A program made the position numbers and the translations under genes. Positions 13,367 to 22,091 of a stretch of 64,000 nucleotides of DNA are shown in pieces. Under the pieces are notes generated by a model, which made no database searches, had not been told where the DNA came from, and saw only the letters and a list, made by a program, of their open reading frames with translations. Source of the stretch: Micromonospora profundi. GTDB lineage: Bacteria; Actinomycetota; Actinomycetes; Mycobacteriales; Micromonosporaceae. How positions within the stretch are numbered: the first letter of the stretch is position 1; each line of letters starts with the position of its first letter. Location: the NCBI RefSeq assembly GCF_011927785.1, contig NZ_JAATJK010000001.1:3567001-3631000 (forward strand), read 5' to 3'.

Positions 13367-14037
13367 CGAATCTCCTCCGTACCCCGGCCGGAACGCGGCC
13401 AGGTCCGCCAGCGGGGGCGGCGCCGGGTCGACCGGGCCACCAGGTCCTCCACGATCTGTCCGACCCTGGCCACCGCCGCCCGGCGCGCCTCGTGCGCGTC
13501 CGGGTCGGCGGCCACCGCGTAGCGGGACGGGTCGGCGTGTCCGGCGTCGAGCGCGTCGTGCAGCGCCTCCCGGGTCTCGCAGAGCGCCACCAGGCCGGCC
13601 GCACCGAGCCTGCGGGCGAAGAGCTGCTGGTGGTCGTCGACGTGCTCGCCGTGCACTGGGTCGCGGGGCACCACGATGGGCAGGTGGCCGTGCCTGCGGG
13701 CCTCCAGGATCGTCGCCGGGCCGCCGTGGCAGACCACCAGGTCGGCGTCGGCCATCGCCCGTTGCAGGTCGTCGTGGCCGAGGAACGGCACCGCACCGGG
13801 CAGCTGCGGCGCCTCGGTGTGCCCGTGCTGCACGGTAAGCGTGACCGGCCGATCGACCTTGGCGTGCCACTGGGCCAGCCAGTCGACGAGCCGGTCGAAG
13901 CGGTGCTTGTCGGTGCCGACCGCGACGAGCAGTCGGGTCTGCGCGGTCGGCCTGGTGTCGCGCTGGCGGGGCAGCCGGGCCGGCTCCGAGGTGCCTGCCG
14001 CGTACGGGCGCGGTGCGGTGCCGGCCTCCCCGTTCAC
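13363..14037 (-). CDS. Alg13/PssE-like glycosyltransferase catalytic half
   Basis: GT28 C-terminal-like domain that in split enzymes (eukaryotic Alg13, rhizobial PssE, streptococcal EpsF) binds the sugar nucleotide. 224 residues. The nucleotide-sugar motif is VCHGGPATILEA (about 102-113) followed by PRDPVHGEHVDDHQ (124-137). The first 33 residues and the last 25 are Arg/Pro-rich and look disordered. The GTG start at 14037 overlaps the Alg14-like gene as GTGA, which supports a two-subunit enzyme made in equal amounts. Confidence 0.85.
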   Translation of the reverse strand: MNGEAGTAPRPYAAGTSEPARLPRQRDTRPTAQTRLLVAVGTDKHRFDRLVDWLAQWHAKVDRPVTLTVQHGHTEAPQLPGAVPFLGHDDLQRAMADADLVVCHGGPATILEARRHGHLPIVVPRDPVHGEHVDDHQQLFARRLGAAGLVALCETREALHDALDAGHADPSRYAVAADPDAHEARRAAVARVGQIVEDLVARSTRRRPRWRTWPRSGRGTEEIR

Positions 14038-14525
14038 AGAAGTGTCCCGACGACTGTGGCTTCCGGGTACTGCCGGCGCTGCTCATCCCACTGCACGAGC
14101 ATCGCGGACAGGAACGGGCGGCAGAGCCGGGCCGTCAGCGTCGGCGTGTCGATGCGGTCGTACACCTCGATGTAGACCGTCGGGATGCGGCGCAGGCGGG
14201 CCAGCACCACGAACGGCACCGCCACCCCGGCGCCGGTGGTGACCACGGCGGCGACCCGCCTACCGCGTAGCACCCGCCAGGCCAGCAGCGCGTTGCGCAG
14301 CAGGTTCGGCACGTTGCGGGTGGTCGGATGGTGCGCGGGCACCAGGTCCTCGCCGGCCAGCAGCGACACCGCCTCCGGGGTGTCGAAGGTGACCCAGCAG
14401 CGCCGCCACTGTTCGTACCAGGGCCGAAGGGCGAGCAGTTGCGCCAGGTGCCCGCCGCTGGATCCCACCAGCAGCAGCACCGGCGGCTCGCCGCCGTCGT
14501 TGTTCGCGTCCACGCGACTCCCCAC
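14034..14525 (-). CDS. Alg14/PssD-like glycosyltransferase partner
   Basis: Acceptor-binding, membrane-recruiting half of a split GT-B glycosyltransferase. 163 residues. Seen: LLLVGSSGGHLAQLLAL (17-33), TTRNVPNLLRNALLAW, VVTTGAGVAVPFVVLA (94-109) and the conserved YIEVYDRIDTPTLTARL (118-134). Adjacent Alg13-like gene. The donor may be UDP-GlcNAc, UDP-glucuronate or UDP-galactose by analogy; sequence does not decide. First gene after a 202-base gap in the block, so it may have its own promoter. Confidence 0.87.
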   Translation of the reverse strand: MGSRVDANNDGGEPPVLLLVGSSGGHLAQLLALRPWYEQWRRCWVTFDTPEAVSLLAGEDLVPAHHPTTRNVPNLLRNALLAWRVLRGRRVAAVVTTGAGVAVPFVVLARLRRIPTVYIEVYDRIDTPTLTARLCRPFLSAMLVQWDEQRRQYPEATVVGTLL

Positions 14526-14692
14526 AAGTTCGCTTGGAATTCAGGTTTAGACCAGCCAGAAGCAGATCACAGGTTCGTCGGCCGTTGAATAGCGCGACCG
14601 GCCGAGGTGACGATCTCCACCCGAGGTGTCCGGGTACACCGTCCGTCCTGGACCAATCGACATACATCACGACCTGCTAGTTCGTCGTCACC

Positions 14693-14714
14693 CTACGACA
14701 CATTCCTGTCGTAG
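14693..14714 (-). other. Small hairpin inside the exopolysaccharide operon gap
   Basis: An 8-bp perfect stem, CTACGACA / TGTCGTAG, with a 6-base loop, 13 bases after the stop of the kinase-like gene at 14728. No T run follows. It may lower read-through into the Alg14/Alg13/GT2 genes or protect a 3' end. The remaining gap 14526-14692 shows nothing else I can support. Confidence 0.4.
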
Positions 14715-14727
14715 AGGTTTTCCCAGT

Positions 14728-15990
14728 TCAGGAGGTATGTCGTTTCTCGATGACGTCCAACAGTGCGGGATGCAGCGCGCCGTTCCAACCCGCTCCGGCG
14801 TCGGCCAACCGCCACGTCCGCAGCCACATCTCCACCAGATACGCGTCGGCCACCAGCCGGCGCTGCGCCGGGTTCAGGCCCAGCCGCTCACCGTGCCGGT
14901 CCAGATGCTCGTCCACGGCGGCAGCGGCCACGGCGGCCGGCTCCCCCCGCAGCACCAGCGAACGCTGGAACGCGTCGTGCGCCAGGTCGAAGCCGAGCGG
15001 CACGTCCGGGCCGCTGTGCTCCCAGTCCCACGCGACCAGCCGTCCGGCGTGCAGGCCCAGGTTCCACGGCACCCAGTCGCCGTGCCAGTGCCCGAACTCC
15101 ACTGCGGTGTCACGGTGCCGGCGAGCCAGCGCGGCGACTGCGGCGACCGCCCGCGCGCCGGCCGGCTCGGCCACGGCCGCGCGGTCGGCAAGCTCTGTCA
15201 GCCGGGTGAGGAACGTCGAGGAGGCCAACGGTCGGGGCGCCTCCGCCGGAGCGCCCCGGCGGGCCACCGCGAGCAGGGCCGCGATCCGCGGCGGGTCGTC
15301 GACAGGTACGCCGCGCACCGCGGGCGGCAACGGCTCCACCACAGCGACCACGTGGTCGCCCCACACCGTCTCGGCGAGCAGCCCCGGAGGCGTCGGGTGG
15401 TCGGCGACGCCGGTCACCCCGCGCAGGTCCCGCAACGCCGCCGCCTCGGCGGTGACAAGCGCCCGGGTGGCGTCGTTCCAGCCGATCTTCGCGTAGCCAC
15501 GCGGGCGACCGTCGGCGTCGAACAGTTGCAGGGTGGGCTTGCCGTTCGGGTCCGGTGGACGGACACCGAAGGCTGCCAGCAATGGCGTACCGCCGAGATC
15601 AGCGGCGAGCCGCTCGGTCAGCAGCAGGTCGACCGCCGGCACGCCCGCCGGCACCGAGACGGTGAGCGTCGGAAAGGGCGAAAGGCCCGCGCCGCCGAAC
15701 CGGGCCAGCCCGCCGATCGCCGCCCGCAACGCACGCACCTTCGGCGGACGCAACGCGTTGTACGCCAGCAGCGACGCCGCACCGGCCCGGGGAGCGCCAA
15801 GCGGCACCAGGAACCGTGCCCGGGCCACCGACGGCACCACCGCGTACCGGGCCACGGCCCGATGACCGGCCGGCAGGCCACCGCCCACGGTCAGGCCGAC
15901 CCTGTCGTCCGGGAACACCGCACGACTGACCCAGCCCAGCCCGTCGGACCGGGATCGGGGATCCGTGTCCGAGGCGACCTCCGTGGTCAC
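14728..15990 (-). CDS. APH-fold phosphotransferase-like protein
   Basis: 420 residues with a kinase-like (aminoglycoside/choline kinase fold) C-terminal half. The catalytic loop is HGDWVPWN (303-310) and the metal site is WDWEHSGPD (321-329); a candidate ATP-binding lysine is in GYAKIGWND (about 168). The first 150 residues do not match anything I recognise. The GTG at 15990 overlaps the sulfotransferase stop as GTGA. The catalytic motifs look intact, so an active kinase is likely. Position among polysaccharide genes suggests phosphorylation of a sugar, lipid carrier or glycan rather than drug resistance; this is inference. Confidence 0.75.
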   Translation of the reverse strand: MTTEVASDTDPRSRSDGLGWVSRAVFPDDRVGLTVGGGLPAGHRAVARYAVVPSVARARFLVPLGAPRAGAASLLAYNALRPPKVRALRAAIGGLARFGGAGLSPFPTLTVSVPAGVPAVDLLLTERLAADLGGTPLLAAFGVRPPDPNGKPTLQLFDADGRPRGYAKIGWNDATRALVTAEAAALRDLRGVTGVADHPTPPGLLAETVWGDHVVAVVEPLPPAVRGVPVDDPPRIAALLAVARRGAPAEAPRPLASSTFLTRLTELADRAAVAEPAGARAVAAVAALARRHRDTAVEFGHWHGDWVPWNLGLHAGRLVAWDWEHSGPDVPLGFDLAHDAFQRSLVLRGEPAAVAAAAVDEHLDRHGERLGLNPAQRRLVADAYLVEMWLRTWRLADAGAGWNGALHPALLDVIEKRHTS

Positions 15991-16901
15991 GCCGCCCGGT
16001 CCGCCCAGTCGAGGTCCAACCCGAGCCGCTCGCGCAGCGCGTCGTTGTACGGCCGGTAGTACTCGGTCAGCTCGGCGCGTACCGCGGGATCCAACGGTGC
16101 GGACCGCCTGTCGTTGTAGACCTTGAAGTCCGGCAGGTCGTGTGGCGGCAGGCCGAGGAAGTCGAGTGTGCGCCCGTAGGTGGCGCGGGCGTCGCGGTAC
16201 AGGTCCTCGCTGGGCAGGAAGAGGATCTGCGACCTGTCGAAGCGCTCCAGCCACGGCTCCAGGTGCTCCAGGTAGCGCCCCCGGGCCCGGTACGTGTACC
16301 AGTCGTACGCCTCGCTGAACGACTCCGGCTCGGCGATCAGCCGCTCCCGCTCCCCCGCCGTCCGCTCCGGCTCGGCGGCCAGCGCGGCGGCGAAGTCCAG
16401 CGGCTCGATGCCGTGGGTGCGGCGTTCCTTCCAGTGCGAGTACGCCCGCTCCACCGGGTCCCGCAGGAGCACGATCAGCTTCACCGTCGGCATGAGCGCG
16501 GCCACCCGCTGCGCGGCGAGCGGGTGGAACATGTACAGCGGGGCCGCCTCGCCGACGCGGACCGGCCCGCCGTGCCGCCGCTGGAGCGCCTCGCGGTGTC
16601 GCTCGGTGGGGAAGTGCGACCTGTACCACGCCTCGCCGCGACCCCAGTGCTCCTCGAAGTAGTGCGCCGACTTCGTGTTCCACGCGGGAAAGAGCCGGGG
16701 CACGAGGGGGTGCTGGATGAGGTAGTTCCACAGGGAGGTGGTGCCGCCCCGCTTGGTGCCGATGATGAGGAAGTCCGGCAGGGGCCGTCGGTCGCTGGTG
16801 CGGACCCCGTAGTCGACGAGGGATTCCTTCACCCGGGTGGTCACCTGGGTCGGTACCAACTGCTTGACCCGGTCACGGATGGACGCCACGACGGACCTCA
16901 C
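15987..16901 (-). CDS. PAPS-dependent sulfotransferase
   Basis: Transfers sulfate from PAPS, probably to a hydroxyl of the exopolysaccharide. 304 residues. The 5'-phosphosulfate loop is FLIIGTKRGGTTSLWNYL (44-61) and the 3'-phosphate site is LIVLLRDPVERAYSHWKERR (142-161; Arg147, Ser155). The length and layout resemble carbohydrate (heparan N-sulfotransferase-like) sulfotransferases. ATGA overlap with the flippase stop and GTGA overlap with the kinase-like gene, so it is embedded in the operon. No PAPS synthesis genes are in the window. Confidence 0.88.
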   Translation of the reverse strand: MRSVVASIRDRVKQLVPTQVTTRVKESLVDYGVRTSDRRPLPDFLIIGTKRGGTTSLWNYLIQHPLVPRLFPAWNTKSAHYFEEHWGRGEAWYRSHFPTERHREALQRRHGGPVRVGEAAPLYMFHPLAAQRVAALMPTVKLIVLLRDPVERAYSHWKERRTHGIEPLDFAAALAAEPERTAGERERLIAEPESFSEAYDWYTYRARGRYLEHLEPWLERFDRSQILFLPSEDLYRDARATYGRTLDFLGLPPHDLPDFKVYNDRRSAPLDPAVRAELTEYYRPYNDALRERLGLDLDWADRAA

Positions 16902-18493
16902 CTACCTTTCGTCGATGCCGGGGTCGCCCCGGCGGCAGTGGCCGCGTCGTCCCGCCCACGGATCTGCCTCATGGTCACTCGAATGCCGGCGCGCACCCGG
17001 GGCAACGTCAACAAGCCGACGCAGCCGGCGAGCAGAACTCCCAACGCCACCGCGACGCCGGGCAGGCCGCGCCCGCCGACCAGCACGCCGACGCCGGACG
17101 CCAGGCCCACGCCGGCGACAGTGGCCGCCGCCGCGCGCAGCGTCGCACCGTCGAACAGCGGTTCCCGGACCACCGACCGGGCGAAGCCGGCCGCGCTGAG
17201 GTTCTCGGTGGCGATGCCGGCGGCCCAGGCCAGAGCCGCGCCTGTCGCACCGTGCCCCGGGATCAGCAGGAACCCCAACGTGACGGTCATTGTCAGCCCG
17301 GCCAGGGTGGACACCAGGTGCAGCCCGCTGCGCCCACCCATCAGCAGCAGGCTCTGCACGTTGCCCACGCCCGTGTTCACGAGCATCGCCAGCGCGAGCA
17401 CCGTCATCGCCGGCACCCCGGCGGTGAACTCCGGGCCGAACAGTTGCAGGAAGGCCAGCGCGAACACCGCCAGCAGCAGGTACACCGGCCAGGACAGCAC
17501 CAGACCCCAGATGGTCAACTGCCGGTGCACGGCCGCCGCGGCGGCCCGCTCGCCCCGCCCGAGCAGCCGGGACAACTGCGGCGACACTGCCACCCGGAGC
17601 CCCTGCATGGCCAGTTGACCGGCCAGCACGTACCTGCCGACCGCGCCGAACACGCCGGCGTCCGCCGGCCCGGCCAGCACCGAGGTCAGCAGCACGCCCA
17701 CCCACATGCTGCCCGCGTCGATGGCCGCCGAGGCGGCCCGGGGCAGCGCGAAGCGCCAGAACGTCGACCAGTCGGCGCGGTTGGACCGCAACGCCGCGCC
17801 CCGACCCAGCCCGAGCGGGCCGGCCACCAGGGTGAGGCAGACCAGCAGCGCCAGCGCCGCCGGCACCAGCCAGCCGGTCATGCCCGCGAGCAGGCCGCCG
17901 CCGGCCAGCGCGGCGGCGCCCACCAGCGCCGGGCGGGCCACCGGCAGCAGCAGGAACTGCACTCCGACGTACGCGCGGATGGGTCGCACGCAGCGCAGGG
18001 TGGCCAGCAGCAGGGTCATCGCCACCACCACCGGCACCGCCGCGAAGGTGACGGTGAGCAGCGCCCGGCCGTCGTCGCCGGAGCCCTGGAGCAGCCGGGG
18101 TGCGAGCGCGTCGGCGGCAAGCACACCGACAACGGCGACCAGGAGTCCGACCAGCAGCGGCGGGAGCAGCGCCACCGGGAGCATCCGGGCGGCGTCCCCC
18201 TGGCGGCCGATCCGACGCCGGGGCAGGGCCCACATGAGGCCGGTCTCGGCACCGAGCGTGCAGACCGCGGTGGCCACTGTGACGACACCGATCGCCGCGA
18301 AGAACGCACCCGAGCCTGCCGTGCCGTACGCCCGGGTGATGACCACTGCCAGTACGAAGCCGAACAGTCCGCTTGTCGCGGCGCCGAGCAGCCCGGCCAC
18401 GCCGCTACGCGCGCTGCGCCGGGTCTCCGCCGCACCGGCGTCGGACGGGTTGCTGGTGTCGGTGCCGGCCGCGCCCCGGGTGGCGGCGGTCAT
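16898..18493 (-). CDS. Polysaccharide flippase, Wzx/MATE-like
   Basis: Moves lipid-linked repeat units across the membrane. 531 residues with about 12-14 hydrophobic segments, starting after a polar 30-residue tail (SGVAGLLGAATSGLFGFVLA) as in polysaccharide_synt family proteins, and an Arg-rich cytoplasmic C terminus. The ATG at 18493 overlaps the polymerase stop as ATGA; the longer open frame upstream lies inside the polymerase gene and is not used. Its downstream neighbour, the sulfotransferase, overlaps it by 4 nt. Confidence 0.87.
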   Translation of the reverse strand: MTAATRGAAGTDTSNPSDAGAAETRRSARSGVAGLLGAATSGLFGFVLAVVITRAYGTAGSGAFFAAIGVVTVATAVCTLGAETGLMWALPRRRIGRQGDAARMLPVALLPPLLVGLLVAVVGVLAADALAPRLLQGSGDDGRALLTVTFAAVPVVVAMTLLLATLRCVRPIRAYVGVQFLLLPVARPALVGAAALAGGGLLAGMTGWLVPAALALLVCLTLVAGPLGLGRGAALRSNRADWSTFWRFALPRAASAAIDAGSMWVGVLLTSVLAGPADAGVFGAVGRYVLAGQLAMQGLRVAVSPQLSRLLGRGERAAAAAVHRQLTIWGLVLSWPVYLLLAVFALAFLQLFGPEFTAGVPAMTVLALAMLVNTGVGNVQSLLLMGGRSGLHLVSTLAGLTMTVTLGFLLIPGHGATGAALAWAAGIATENLSAAGFARSVVREPLFDGATLRAAAATVAGVGLASGVGVLVGGRGLPGVAVALGVLLAGCVGLLTLPRVRAGIRVTMRQIRGRDDAATAAGATPASTKGR

Positions 18494-19851
18494 GCCGGCA
18501 CCGCCGTACGCCGGGCGGCCTGCGGTTGCGACCCGTCCGACCGGGTGAGCCGTTCCCGTTCGGCGAGCGCCATCGCGAAGGCGACAGCGAAGAACGCGAC
18601 TGCCAGATTCTGGTTTGCCATGCCGTAGAACGGGATCTGCACCAGGCAGACCACTGGCACCGCGGCCAGCCACTGACCGGCCGGCGAGGTCGCCCGCGCG
18701 CAGATCACCGCGGCGGCGACGAACCAGGCCAGGAAACAGATCAGCGCGGGTACGCCGTGACTGAACAGCACCATCCACAACTGCCCCTGGGTGCCGATCG
18801 GCGCGGCGGCGGAGACGGTGTCGACGTTCACCGGAGCGCCGTAGCCCAGCCACGGCGACTCCTGCACGCGGCGGATCACCTCGCTGTAGAGCGAGAGCCT
18901 GTCGGTGTTGGTGTCGCTGGAGTCGACCCGCTGGCTGATCAGGTCGGTGATCGGGATGACAAGCGTGGTGAGCGCGCCGATCACCACCACGCCGACGATG
19001 GACGCGGCGACCCGGACGTTGCCGCGCAGGCTGGCCCGCACCCCGAGCACCGCCAGCCCGGCGCCGAGGCTGAGGAACATGGCCCGGTTGAGGGTGAGGA
19101 ACGCCGGCGCGAGCGACAGCGGCAGCGACACCAGCAGCGCCCACCGCAGCACTCCCCGCCGGCACAGCATGGTGAACGCCACCACGCAGGGCAGGGTCAT
19201 GGCGTACGCGCTGCCGTAGTTGTTGGTGTACGCGAACGGCGCGGCCGGTCGGTAGATCGGGTTGAGCGAGCGAACGCTGTATTCGGCTGTGGTGAGGTGC
19301 ACCATGTCCTGGATGAACGGGGTGCCGGCGACCCCGCCGGGCAGCAGCACTTCCAGCGGGGTGGTCATCTCCAGCCGGGGCACCAGCACCCCCAGCCAGC
19401 CCAGCACCACGAGCGCGAACCAGAACGCACAGAGCGGGATGAGCACCGGCACCAGGTCGGCGCGTTCCCGGGCGGCGGCGTAGACGTAGACGCCGACCAC
19501 GAGCGCGGTCAGATAGAAGGCGAGCCGCAGGGTGAACGTCAACAGCGAGGCCGGTGACGTCAGTTGGGTGGCGCTCACCACCACGATGGCGAGGAACAGC
19601 AGCCAGATGCCGGCGGCCGGCGGCAGCGGCACCCGTCCCCGGGTGAACAGCAGCGCGAGCAGCAGCGCGCCCAGCAACGGCCAGCCGAGGTAGAACGCCC
19701 CGAGCAGCCACCAGAGCGGTACCAGGCCGAACATCACGGCAAGCGGCCACAGCGGCAGCTGGGCGGGGGGCGGGGTCGGCGGGATGGGCGCGCCTGCGGA
19801 GGGGGCGCCTCCGGGCGGCGGCACGGTCGCCGGGGCGCGGGTGACCGACAC
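18490..19851 (-). CDS. O-antigen ligase/polymerase-like membrane protein (Wzy type)
   Basis: 453 residues, about 11-12 membrane segments, with a large extracytoplasmic loop around 170-230 and the pattern LTLNRAMFLSLGAGLAVLG followed by SPWLGYGAPVNVD, typical of the Wzy_C family where the loop and GxG region act in polymerisation. N-terminal 35 residues are Pro-rich and cytoplasmic. Placed between the Wzz-like and flippase genes, with a 3-base gap and a 4-base overlap respectively, so a Wzy polymerase role is the best reading. Ligase activity is the alternative. Confidence 0.82.
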   Translation of the reverse strand: MSVTRAPATVPPPGGAPSAGAPIPPTPPPAQLPLWPLAVMFGLVPLWWLLGAFYLGWPLLGALLLALLFTRGRVPLPPAAGIWLLFLAIVVVSATQLTSPASLLTFTLRLAFYLTALVVGVYVYAAARERADLVPVLIPLCAFWFALVVLGWLGVLVPRLEMTTPLEVLLPGGVAGTPFIQDMVHLTTAEYSVRSLNPIYRPAAPFAYTNNYGSAYAMTLPCVVAFTMLCRRGVLRWALLVSLPLSLAPAFLTLNRAMFLSLGAGLAVLGVRASLRGNVRVAASIVGVVVIGALTTLVIPITDLISQRVDSSDTNTDRLSLYSEVIRRVQESPWLGYGAPVNVDTVSAAAPIGTQGQLWMVLFSHGVPALICFLAWFVAAAVICARATSPAGQWLAAVPVVCLVQIPFYGMANQNLAVAFFAVAFAMALAERERLTRSDGSQPQAARRTAVPA

Positions 19852-19854
19852 CCG

Positions 19855-21453
19855 TCAGGCCCGGCCGTTGCGCGTGAGCACGAAGCCCAGCGGGGTGACG
19901 CCGGCGGCGCGCAGCCGCTCCACAAGTCGTCGCAGGTCGCTCTGCCGGGTGCGGTCCCGCTCGACGACCACCACCGCGTTGCCCTGCCGGGCGACAGCGA
20001 CGCCGCGTTCGTCGGACTCCCCCGGTGGGGCGTTGTACAGCACGAGCCCGTGGTCGGCGCCCTGCCGCCAGGTGCCGAACCGGACGGTGCCCACGCCCAC
20101 GGAAACCTCGTCCGGTGTGGCCGGCCGGCTGCTGTCGGTAAGGGCCGAGGTGACGCGGGGCAGCGTCAGGGTGGCGTCCGGGTCGGTGGACGGGCGTGCG
20201 CCGGGCGGGTGCGGGGAGGGTCGTCGGGGGGCGGGGGTCGCCGGGGTGGCGGCAGCGGCGGGTGTGCTGCCAGCCGGACGGGGCTTGGGCACGTGCGGCC
20301 GGGACGGGTCGATGGGCAGCCGCCCCCGGTCGGCGAGTACGGCGGCGCGCAGGCGGTCGGTCCGCCCGCTGTCGTCGGCGACGAAGACCTCCCGACCGTC
20401 GACGGCGAGCGCGACGGCGAGCCCGGCGGTGAGCGCTGTGGCGTCCTCGCGGGCGGTCACGAGCGCCACCCGGGCAGGTTGGCGGACCCGCTCGGCGACG
20501 GCCATCGCCACGTACCGGATGTCCGCGTCGGCGGCTCGGGGACTGCCCCGGAAGCCCGGCCGGCGGACCGTGCCGAGCAGCGGCAGGCCTGTGGCGTCCC
20601 GGCCGTCGGCGACCGAGCGGACCCGCCGGTCGGTCGCCTCCCAGGCGTAGGACAGCACGATGCCGAGCAGCGCGCCGCCGAACAGGCCGGCGACCAGGAA
20701 GAGCAGCCGGTTTCCGGCGGAGGTGGCAAGCGCCCGCTCGGCGGTCTGCGTGACCCAGCCGGGGTTGACGTCGACGGCCGCGATCTCGGTCCGGGAGGAG
20801 TTGAGCTGGGTGAGCTGGTTGTTGATCCCGGCCAGTTCGGCGAGTGCGGCGTCGCTGGCGGCGGAGTCCTTGGCGGCGCTCACGCGCTTCTGCACGGCGG
20901 TCTGCTGGGCGGCGACCTTTGTGATGCTGGCGTCGTAGGAGCGCAGCATCTCGGCGCGCTGCTGCTCGTACATGGCGCGTCGCACGTCGAGGTACGCCTG
21001 TGCGGCGAGGTTGGCGCCCCGCACCGCCCGCTGCGCGTCCGGCGACGAGTAGCTGAAGCGCAGGATCTGCCCGCCGGTGGGGACCTCGACCTCGAGTGCG
21101 TCGCGGATCTCGCGGGGGTCGCCGCCGATGGCGCTGGCGAGGCGTTGGACCACCTCGGTGCCGGTGGCGATGCGGCTCTCCACGTTCATGTTGACCGCGC
21201 GGTCGGCGTTCGCACCGCTGGGGGTGAACGCGTCGGTGACCACGGGCCGGACCGCCACCACCGCGTTCGCGGTGACGGCCGCCGGCACCAGCAGCACGAA
21301 GCCGAGCGCGGCGAGCAGGCCGACAAGTGCGACAGCGAGCACCAGGCGGATCCGGTGCATCGGCACCCGCAGCAGGTCGGTCAGTGTGACCGAACGGGCG
21401 GCGTTCGTGGGCGGGCCGTCGGTCGACCAGGAGGCGGGTGCGGCGTCAGTCAT
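19855..21453 (-). CDS. Wzz-like chain-length protein fused to a degenerate BY-kinase domain
   Basis: 532 residues. TM1 about 37-58, extracytoplasmic coiled-coil part about 90-225, TM2 about 249-270: the Wzz layout. The cytoplasmic part (325-532) follows a bacterial tyrosine kinase in outline, but the P-loop position reads VTAREDATALT instead of a GxGKST loop, the Walker A' aspartates are reduced to VADDSG, and the Walker B position is LVLYNAPPG rather than IIDTPP. A Pro-rich linker (about 380-420) is inserted, and no C-terminal tyrosine cluster is present. It probably controls chain length without kinase activity. Confidence 0.83.
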   Translation of the reverse strand: MTDAAPASWSTDGPPTNAARSVTLTDLLRVPMHRIRLVLAVALVGLLAALGFVLLVPAAVTANAVVAVRPVVTDAFTPSGANADRAVNMNVESRIATGTEVVQRLASAIGGDPREIRDALEVEVPTGGQILRFSYSSPDAQRAVRGANLAAQAYLDVRRAMYEQQRAEMLRSYDASITKVAAQQTAVQKRVSAAKDSAASDAALAELAGINNQLTQLNSSRTEIAAVDVNPGWVTQTAERALATSAGNRLLFLVAGLFGGALLGIVLSYAWEATDRRVRSVADGRDATGLPLLGTVRRPGFRGSPRAADADIRYVAMAVAERVRQPARVALVTAREDATALTAGLAVALAVDGREVFVADDSGRTDRLRAAVLADRGRLPIDPSRPHVPKPRPAGSTPAAAATPATPAPRRPSPHPPGARPSTDPDATLTLPRVTSALTDSSRPATPDEVSVGVGTVRFGTWRQGADHGLVLYNAPPGESDERGVAVARQGNAVVVVERDRTRQSDLRRLVERLRAAGVTPLGFVLTRNGRA

Positions 21454-21997
21454 GGAACTTCTTCACCGTCTGTTGGGGATTGCCGATGACGACGACGCGG
21501 GGTGGCACATCAGTGCGGACCACCGTCGCCGCGCCCACGACGCTGTCCCGCCCGACGCGGACACCCTTCATCACCAGGGCGTGCGCGCCGATCCAGACAT
21601 TCTCCTCGATTACGATCGGGGCGCGCGTGGCCGCGCCGGGCGGCGCGTGGCGCAGCTCGGGCGGCAGGTTGTGGAAGTCGTTGTCGAGAAGTTCACAATC
21701 GGAGAGCAGGCAGCGGTCCCCCACTGTCACCGACGTCCAGGTGCCGATCCAGGTGGCGTTGAGCAGACAGTCGGTGCCGACGCGCACCTCGCCGGGGCCG
21801 GCGAAGCGGACCAGCTTGTTGATGCGGGTCCGGTCGCCGATGGTCACGCGTACGCCGCGACGCAGCCGGATCCGGCCTCGGATCTCCACGTCGCGGCCGA
21901 GTGTCAGCCGACGGTAGCGGAGCCGATACCACAGGCGTTTGACCGCGAAGACCAGGCGCACCGCGCTCTTCGCGCGGATGCCAGCGGCGCCGACCAA
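21446..21997 (-). CDS. Hexapeptide-repeat acyltransferase
   Basis: Left-handed beta-helix acyltransferase (WcaF/maltose O-acetyltransferase-like), likely O-acetylating a sugar of the polysaccharide. 183 residues. Hexapeptide turns run from about 33 to 170, with the late repeats IVIEENVWIGAHALVMKGVRVGRDSVVGAATVVRTDVPP typical of the family (quoted in pieces: WIGAHALVMKG, GRDSVVGAATVV); His near LLDNDFHNLP may be catalytic. Start taken as TTG 21997 with GGAGG a few bases upstream; a GTG 12 codons later is possible. Overlaps the Wzz-like gene by 8 nt. Confidence 0.83.
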   Translation of the reverse strand: MVGAAGIRAKSAVRLVFAVKRLWYRLRYRRLTLGRDVEIRGRIRLRRGVRVTIGDRTRINKLVRFAGPGEVRVGTDCLLNATWIGTWTSVTVGDRCLLSDCELLDNDFHNLPPELRHAPPGAATRAPIVIEENVWIGAHALVMKGVRVGRDSVVGAATVVRTDVPPRVVVIGNPQQTVKKFHD

Positions 21998-22091
21998 CGA
22001 CCCTCCCCCATGTCGCGGGGCCGGCGGCGGGGGTGCCGCCGCCGGCCCAACGTGAACAATCTACCGATGTTCCGTTACGAACCGTTAACCG

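Noticed and set aside
14728..15990. Aminoglycoside resistance gene reading of the APH-fold protein
   Set aside because: The sequence keeps only the general kinase motifs, the N-terminal part is unlike resistance enzymes, and it is embedded in the polysaccharide operon.
16898..19750. A 950-residue fusion of the flippase with an upstream segment
   Set aside because: The upstream part is out of frame with, and inside, the polymerase gene. The ATG at 18493 has the expected overlap and family N terminus.
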